DNA of 64,000 nucleotides from Coenobita brevimanus (taxonomy: Eukaryota; Arthropoda; Malacostraca; Decapoda; Coenobitidae): NCBI GenBank assembly GCA_032717465.1, contig CM064663.1, positions 15,147,684 to 15,211,683 on the forward strand, given 5' to 3'. A program made the translations under genes and the position numbers. Shown piece after piece: positions 57,044 through 64,000 of the stretch. The first letter of the stretch is position 1; every line of letters starts with the position of its first letter. The notes under the pieces were generated by a model. It worked only from the letters and a program-made list of their open reading frames with translations. It had not been told where the DNA came from and did no database searches.

Positions 57044-57926
57044 TTGAGAGAGGAATGTTAATTTCTTACTTCATATTCAAGACTTAAACAAAGTATTTCA
57101 TAACAAATAAAGATCCTGTAAAGAAATACTCTTCCCACATGTCTGTCTGACACTAAGAATCGGTAATAGTTTGGGACGTCGTGACATCAAGGTTTTCCTG
57201 CAAAACCAAATAATTGGCCAATCCATTATCAAGCCGTCCACTGTGACCCTATGTCATACAGGCTGAATGCCAATGATTTTGTGATTAAATAATACTTTCA
57301 AAGCTGAAAAAAAAAAAAGATACAGAACGCTGTCCTTTTTTTCCAGTATCAAATTTCGTTACTGTTACTGAAAAAGTCCGACATAAAACAACGGTAGTAG
57401 AATGATGAAACGTAATTATGAACGATTTTCTTCCAGCCCAAATATAGCTTTTTGTTATACCACGAGCTACTTCTGGCCACTTCAATCTGTAGATAGTAGA
57501 AATCTGGTAAGCACGCTTAATAATACACACAATTACATACGCAGCAAACAGTAAGGTACCGTCCATGACAGGAACGCATTGTACTTTCGTGTTTTTCATC
57601 TCGAGGAAATCTTTGCTGAAGTTGCTTTGACAAGATTTACTGTACTCTCCCTTTGCCCTGCTACCTTCATAGTCAATTCTACCTACTTCTGCATTTCCAA
57701 TGTATCCTTAAATCTGCCCCGTTACATGTTTTGCACCTCTGTTAAATCAGATCGCCCACCATCTACACACTGTGTATAATGCTGTCTTCAGGTGACACTA
57801 CACTGACTGACAACCCAAATGGTTTCGTGTAGTCCAAACAACCGCATTAAGGCCTGGCGGTCTACTGGTGAAAGTACTATGATCGGATGTGGCCTGTAAG
57901 ACAACCGAGGAGTGTTTGGGTTTACG
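56350..57926. other. Non-coding with (GT)n; no gene seen
   Basis: (GT)n at 56991-57042. Short frames near 56502-56795 and 57285-57599 show no domain. Confidence 0.4.
56991..57042. repeat. (GT)n microsatellite
   Basis: About 52 bp of GT. Confidence 0.95.
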
Positions 57927-58110
57927 GGCAGGCGGTGGCCGAGACGGTAGAGAAGTGGCCTGCAGTCCTTGTGGACCCAAGTTCGAATCCCAGTTTCATT
58001 AATGTTCAGTGATAGCTCTTCAGGACTTTGACTTTCAACAGCTGAGTGCTCCACTCTGGCTTCACACTTATTAACACTAATGTAGATGTGTGTGACTACC
58101 ATTCGGTCTT
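57927..58110 (+). mobile_element. tRNA-derived SINE
   Basis: The head resembles a tRNA with a pol III A box (tggccgagacgg, 57936-57947) and B box (agttcgaatcc, 57980-57990) at normal spacing; the ggcggtggccgag start recalls a Leu/Ser-type tRNA. A non-tRNA body of about 120 bp follows. The tail boundary is uncertain. It is not a real tRNA gene, because stems do not close well and the sequence continues as a SINE body. Confidence 0.65.
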
Positions 58111-58605
58111 TTTAATGTGGTTGTTCGCTTCAGCATTAACAATCCTCCAAGTATTTAGCAGAGCATTTGCTTTAGTTCTATGACTTCCTTTCATTTTTCT
58201 ACACGACCCTTCTTTTTATGAAACAATAAAAACTTGGGAATTCTTCCTGGTCCGTTAGCAACAATGCTTCCATCTCTGTAGTCGAACTAACATGCTTTAG
58301 GGTCACAGTTTTTGCCAGTGGAAGTCATCTAAATTAATCTTAACTGCATTGCAAGAGGATGGATTTATTAAGTTTAATTGATCCACTCACCTATATCTAC
58401 CAATTGAACGAGGCTTAGAATCGTTCATGTCGATAATACTATAATTATCTGTCACAACAGCTGCCTCAGCAAAATTATCCACCTCTTTCTTAACTAGATG
58501 AGTGTCAACGTGCTTGGCAATACTCTTATTCCTTGTGAAGGTCTCCATGATTATAAGTTCTCCCAGCTTAGTGAAATCCTTATTAATTATCTTTTAGAGT
58601 ACTGC
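58111..58605. other. Non-coding, no gene seen
   Basis: Nothing recognised. Confidence 0.35.
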
Positions 58606-59300
58606 CACTGATTAAAAGCTTTAAGTACTCAAGGGAGTACACCGTAGCACCAGTCGAACAGGGCGGTACTCCCGAGGTGGATGGCAGGCAAGCTGGTGAT
58701 AGGGATAGCTGGAGCTCCCGTTTCACCGGCCCAGGAGCTGGTCCTGCCCATCTCCCTTTGCTGAACATTTTCAGTGCTCTTACTTACACAGAGAGTAGGC
58801 CACCATACTCTCATACTGCCTCTACCTTCAACTGTCTACTCCACACTACATGCACATTAGATATCACACCTATTTCCATTCAGCCGTAGCAATGGCCGCT
58901 CCATTAACTTCAGCAAACGCGGTGGACTCTCGGATTGCCACCACCGCCAGGGTGGGACTGGCAGCTCAGCATCAACCCACTTGCTGTCAAGTGACGACAG
59001 CGACTATTGCAAATACAGTTCATCCTCTTCAGCAGAAAAGCACAGGTTCGGCCCAATACTTCACCAATATCCGTGGTATTAGTACCAATTTGAATTCAGT
59101 TCACTTTATTTCTTCAACTAGTATCCCCCCTAGCTTTGTTCCTCACAGAATCCCAAATCTCTCCCCCTATTGAAATATCCTTATTTTGTTCTCCTGGTTA
59201 CCATCTCCTCACTAACTTCCGTAACAAGGGTGGCACCTGTTGTTACACCAAATCTGAATTTGCAGTTGACACTGTTTTGAAGTTCCTTGCAGCTTATTTG
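58606..59300 (+). pseudogene. Jockey-like LINE J, copy 4: 5' UTR and endonuclease start
   Basis: 58606-58860 matches the 5' block at 30488-30780. The frame 58850-59173 then reads into the endonuclease N-terminus (FTNIRGISTNLNSVHF), followed by remnants (SPGYHLLTNFRNKGGTCCYTKSEFAVDT) up to about 59290. There is one stop near 59171. It is truncated on its 3' side. Confidence 0.65.
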
Positions 59301-59344
59301 ATTATTCACTGTATAAACTAAATTATCTCAATATTACCATTTTT

Positions 59345-60855
59345 TTAACACAAGAAAGAAGGAACCAAAGGTTAGGAGCCCGCAAACCGTTCCTTCCAAG
59401 AAAAAAACAAAAACAATACAAAAGAGAGCCAAATTCAAGATCCTTTCATTTCGAGATGCCTGGACACACTGCGTTTGAAAGACTGGAGATCATAGGAAGT
59501 AGGAAATACAGACAGAGGGAGACAGTTCCAGAGTTGACCTGTTGCATAAGTGAAGGACTGGGAGTAATGGTTAACTCTTGCATTAGAGAGTTGGACAGAA
59601 AAGGGATGAGGGTTTGTTGCTAGACGGGAGCTACGCACCAGTCGTAGTGGTGGAGGAATGCGAGCAGACAGTTCAGAGGAGCAGTGACCATAGAAGTAAC
59701 GATAGAAAAGAGATAAAGATGCAACAGTGTCACGAAGAGACAGAGGTTAAAGGAAGCCAGTAAGAGGAGGAGAGTTAATGAGATGAAAAGATTTTGAGTC
59801 CACCCTATTGAGAAGAGCTGTATGTGGAGAGCCTCCCCACACATGAGAGTTGTACTCTAAACAGGGGCGAATAAAACCAGTGTATAAAGGAAACAACTAT
59901 GCCGGGGTAAAGAAGGTATGGAGTCGGCTTAGCACCTAATCTCTTGGAAGCAGATTTTACAAGAGATGCAATATGATCTTTCCAAGATAAGTCCCGAGTG
60001 AATGATATCCCAAGCATGTTTAAGGATGATGCAAGATAGAGAAGAACGATGGCCGTCTACAACAGGCGCTATAGAACGACCAGAAAGGAAGCTATAGATG
60101 AAAACACAAATAAAAGGATAGAAACCGTAAGAGGATAGTTTGGAAATTAAAGATTTATGCCAGACTCGATCGAAAGCATTTGAGATGTCAAGTGCAATGG
60201 CAAAGCTTTCGCCAAAGTCCCGGAAAGAGGATGACCAGGAGTCTGAAAGGTAGGTGAGAAGATCGCCAGTGGAGCGTCCCTGACGGAACCCATACTGGCG
60301 ATCAGAAAGAAGGTTGTGATAGAAGAGATGCTTTAAAAATTTTTGTGTTAAGAACTGACTCTAAAACCTTTGAGACACAGGATATTAAAGCAATTGGACG
60401 ATAGCTAGAGGGTTGGGATTGGTCACCTTTCTTTGGGACTGGCTGAATGAGAGCAAACTTCCAGCAAGAAGGAAAGGTACAAGTTAACAGACAAAGGCGA
60501 AAGAGATTACCTAGGCAGAGTGTAAGCACAGAAGCACAGTTCTTGAGGACAACAAGAAGGACTCCATCAGGCCCATATGCCTTGTTAGCATTGAGGCCAG
60601 TGATGGCAGAAAATACATCAACTGGAGAAATTTTGATGTCACCCATGAGGAAGTCTTAGGGGGGAAGTAGTGGAGGAACAGCACTGGAATCGTCTAATGT
60701 GGAAGTGGAGGAGAAAGTCTGAGTGAAGAGATATGCTTTATCAGTAGAAGAAATAGCTACAGAACCATCAGAATAGAAAAGAGGAGGGAAGGATGATGAG
60801 GTAAAGTTGTTAGAAAGGTTTTTGGCAAGGTACCAGAAGGAGCGGGAAGAATTCA
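59345..60855 (-). pseudogene. Jockey-like LINE J, copy 5: RT to 3' end, internal deletion
   Basis: It is collinear with 42075-43880 of copy 3: RT N-terminus (60302-60646, NKAYGPDGVLLVVLKNC, LIQPVPKKGDQSQPSSYRPIALI), then C-terminal pieces 59435-60017. About 0.3 kb present in copy 3, including the YADD motif, is missing at about 60036. The 3' end is near 59345. The 5' end at 60855 abuts a plus-strand LINE fragment. Confidence 0.75.
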
Positions 60856-61985
60856 CTCCCCCAATGCTTCTTCAGAAGCCAGTATATCTGACTCCTTATG
60901 CACACAGTTGACAAACCTTAAACTTACCCTTAGCATTGAAATTACCGTTTTGGGTGATGTTAACGTACATATTATAGAATGGTTATTGCATTCTGCCGAG
61001 ACTGACGATACTGGTCTAGAATGTGAGCTGGTCGCAGAATCATTTAATCTCACGCAGTTGGTAAAGCAGCCAACCTGAATACCAGATAATCCTGACCATA
61101 ACGCTTATCTCTTAGATCTATTCCTGACAGAATATCCAGATCATTACAGGATAGTACTCTCACCACTTGGATGCTCTGACCACAATTTCATCAAAGCCTC
61201 ATTAGTCAGCTCCTCCAAACCTCCCTGTTCTGAACCAGTCAGGGTGACCCAATGGCACTTTGATAGGGCAGACCGGGATGGATTCAGAAGTGATCTTGCT
61301 GACATTCCATAGCAGTCTTTCTTCTCTACTGACATCAAATCTACCAGGCCCACATTAATGGCAATACAGCTGATATGGAATTGTTCATACCAAGTTAACA
61401 GTTCAATAACAGATCGGACTCCCCAAAATGGTTTGATAGCAATTGTGCCACAGCAATGGCCCAAAAATCATTAGCATATAACTCTTACTTAAAATAAATA
61501 ACATCTGAATTACTCAGTCAATTTAAAATTGCTAGAAACCATGCAAAAGCAGTAATAAATCACTAAATCAAACTTTCTTCAGAATGAATCATCCAAACTG
61601 CTAAACAATCCCAGTGACAAGGGAATATTCTGGTCAACTATAATTTCTTTCAATAATAACATTAACAAGTCATCATCCATTCCTCCACTAAAATCTTCAG
61701 ACGGTAACATTACAAATGACCCACGCGGTAAAGTGAATATCCTTGCCAGTACATTTGCCAAAAACTTTGCAGTAGAGAAAATCAAGCAGAAGGTCCCAGT
61801 ACCTGAACATAACTTTACCGAAATTGTTCCACTTAAAATACAGGCTAGATACGTAAAATCCATCCTAGACAATTTACCAACCAACAAAGCTCCAGGTCCA
61901 GATGGACTTCCTCTATTTGTTTTGAAAAGTGCTCCCCAGAACTTGCTTCTGTTCTAGTTAAATTACTCAGACTATGCATACGTAC
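60856..61985 (+). pseudogene. Jockey-like LINE, second-family relative: endonuclease and RT start
   Basis: Plus-strand pieces encode LGDVNVHI (60950-60972), LDLFLTEYPDHYRIVLSPLGCSDHNFI (61110-61190), VTQWHFDRADRDGF and, at 61733-61957, RYVKSILDNLPTNKAPGPDGLPLFVLKS. This is most like the family at 37.6-40 kb. It breaks off after the first RT motif. Confidence 0.7.
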
Positions 61986-62319
61986 TATTGCGGCCAGGAG
62001 TTCTTAGCCACCCTCGTCCAGCCAACCCGTGTATGTGGCAACGTCGCATTCACGAGCACAGAAGTTGCCTTCGATGCATTTCTGTCGAAAAATATCCCTT
62101 CAGCTTTGGGCTTGTACTAATGGATAAAGCAATAGTAATATTTACTTTGAAGGTTTGACTCTGATAACACGAATATATCATACTGATTATTTAATAATTT
62201 GTTTCTCGTATACAGCCAAGCAAGTGACAAATATGTATATTTGGTTCCACTCCACGACTTCCTGTTGGTTTGAACCAGCGAACACAGAGTGAACAAGTTC
62301 AAAGCATTCATTTGTTAAC

Positions 62320-62321
<2 letters not shown>

Positions 62322-62373
<52 letters not shown>
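62322..62373. repeat. (GA)n microsatellite
   Basis: About 52 bp of GA. Confidence 0.95.
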
Positions 62374-62374
<1 letters not shown>

Positions 62375-62531
62375 TGCATGGTGGGCGCCTGTGAATTTTG
62401 GAATAATGAGGTGGAGGCAGACTGGCGCAGGGAAATGCAAGGGATGAAAAACCCTGGATTCCTGTGATCCATTGAATACAGGCCACAGTGTGAATATTTC
62501 TTCCATCAGTCACTAGAACTTGCCTTGCTTT

Positions 62532-62536
<5 letters not shown>

Positions 62537-62617
<81 letters not shown>
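62537..62617. repeat. (TA)n microsatellite
   Basis: About 80 bp of TA. Confidence 0.95.
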
Positions 62618-62618
<1 letters not shown>

Positions 62619-63143
62619 TGTATATATATTTTTTAAGCATTTCTTTCGTTGGATTAATGAATTAGGAGATGCTGTTGATTTAACAAAAAGCTGTGCTTAA
62701 GATAGTAATTTGCCTCTCTGTCCAGAGAGAGATATCCAGCTAATGAGAAAAATACTCATGAGTTTGCCAAAATTCTCCAGGTGCCAACCACCAGAGAGAG
62801 AAAAAATGCGAACATAAGGCATTTAACAGAAGTTACTTGGCCTGCCAAATTATTTGACAAAGTCAACTGGCGTTACCCAGAATAAAACCCATCTTTCATT
62901 TTGTCCGACGAGACGTTATCCTGGGATAAATAAACTCCTTCGTCATCAGCCAAAGGAAAAATTCCCTGTTTAGCTCGAGCACCTTATTTACTCATATCGC
63001 ATAAAATCATGTGTATGTAGCCGGAATGAAGCCCCTTATCTACGGCCTGGCAAACTTCCTGTAAAGAGTACCCGGTACTATTTTCTACCGACAGACTGAG
63101 TTAAGCGGTGAGAATCATCTTTCTTTTAAGGAAATCGACCCCG

Positions 63144-63146
<3 letters not shown>

Positions 63147-63189
<43 letters not shown>
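63147..63189. repeat. (GT)n microsatellite
   Basis: About 43 bp of GT. Confidence 0.95.
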
Positions 63190-63190
<1 letters not shown>

Positions 63191-63389
63191 AGTGGGGTTC
63201 GTGCATTCTTTAAGTGGGGTGGGTGTTGGGGCTACCTGTAGGACAAGGCAAGAGACGGGTTTGTGTCGTCCTACTTTTGAGAGATACTGTATTGAGTAAG
63301 GTTGTGGGTATGTGCGTTGATGGGTGGGTGTGTAGGTGGATGGACGGACTGTGGGAAAACAGGCCACTGGGGTTAGGTGATTTGAGTTA

Positions 63390-63870
63390 ATGTCCGAGTT
63401 GGGGAAATCGGTGCACAGGGAATATTATTCTGGAATCATGCTGAAGTTGGTATATATATCCAGTGGGTTACAACAGGTCCATCGTGCAATACGTCTGTTG
63501 GTTAAGAGGTCTGTGTTTCAACTCCACGCATCAGTGGGTGATATAACCACGTTGGATAACTGGTTTATGGGGAAAATAGGTTCATTGTGATAAATACATC
63601 CATGGGTATATATACGACCAAGTAGCAAACCTGCATTCATGGAGAGATTCAAGGTTGACGGAGAAATTGGTCCGTGGGGAGAAAATACATCAATTTGTAA
63701 AATTAGTTCGTGGGAAAATAGGTTACGTAAAAAAGTAAGCATCTCGGAAAAAAAAGTCATTAAGGAAAATAGGTCCATGTGGGATGTGCTCCGAGTGGTG
63801 AAAATGTCCATTGATAAAAATATGAGGTGAAAATAGGTCCAAAAGGGCATACACGTACTGTAAACATACA
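63390..63870. repeat. Degenerate minisatellite-like repeats
   Basis: The phrase 'ggaaaataggtccatg' recurs in diverged form about every 30-50 bp (for example near 63570, 63660, 63712, 63765, 63828). It produces a minus-strand frame (63518-63871) with repeated F-S-x-H-x-P-I type residues. That frame is an artefact of the repeat. Confidence 0.5.
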
Positions 63871-64000
63871 TGGGGATATTTACAATAAATGGGACCTAAA
63901 ATATCCAACTTTTAACAGCGATCGTTGCTTACCGCTGCACACCTTGGACCAAACAACCATTAGCCAGTCATTATATTTCATAATTTACCTTCATTTAGAC

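Larger units (their letters stand above)
61986..63389. other. Non-coding with three microsatellites; no gene seen
   Basis: (GA)n at 62322-62373, (TA)n at 62537-62617 and (GT)n at 63147-63189. No supported coding region. Confidence 0.5.

Noticed and set aside
57931..58000. A functional tRNA gene
   Set aside because: Only the pol III boxes are convincing. The arms do not fold cleanly and the sequence continues as a SINE body.

Overview
This window looks like intergenic or heterochromatin-like DNA from an arthropod, most likely a decapod crustacean. That placement is an inference. It rests on very dense dinucleotide microsatellites, env-bearing Ty3/Gypsy elements, jockey-like and RTE-like LINEs, and several MITE families. 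I found no convincing host protein-coding gene, rRNA, tRNA gene or CRISPR array. Almost every coding signal belongs to a transposable element, and most are decayed.

Left third (1-30,042): two minus-strand, env-carrying Gypsy elements of one superfamily (errantivirus-like endogenous retroviruses). Element 1 (window edge to ~8,277) has gag, pro-pol and an env frame that is still open for 471 codons and runs off the left edge. It is damaged only by one stop in gag and one 1-nt deletion in RT. A third, related LTR+leader fragment lies at ~9,780-11,154, with a mariner-like transposase fragment in between. Element 2 (12,467-30,038) is bounded by two 535-bp LTRs and an ATTT target duplication, but it is heavily nested. 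A TTAA-flanked piggyBac-like insertion sits in its gag. A complete unrelated Gypsy element (element 3, 21,333-28,938) sits in its leader. An RTE-like LINE sits inside element 3's own 3' LTR. Elements 1 and 2 share a slippery heptamer (A AAA AAC) in the right phase at the gag/pol overlap, a poly-T/AG splice acceptor just before env, and an array of GAGT motifs in the long leader. Together these sketch the expression logic: gag, then -1 frameshift to pol, with env from a spliced RNA.

Middle (30,480-51,240): a LINE graveyard. Jockey-like family J lies on the plus strand (30.5-36.7 kb, composite, split by a second TTAA-flanked piggyBac-like insertion full of microsatellites) and on the minus strand (42.1-44.5 kb). 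A second jockey-like family lies at 37.6-40.0 kb. An RTE-like LINE (family B) lies at 44.5-47.5 kb. A further RTE-like LINE (family A) ends at 51,055 in a (TA)n tract that is shared tail-to-tail with an inverted copy. A Tc1-like helix-turn-helix fragment is at 41.5-41.8 kb.

Right third (51.2-64 kb): mostly non-coding. It holds a ~190-bp inverted-repeat MITE family (three copies, one split by a hAT-like MITE), a tRNA-derived SINE, more jockey fragments (58.6-62.0 kb), large (GT)n/(GA)n/(TA)n arrays and a degenerate minisatellite at the right end.
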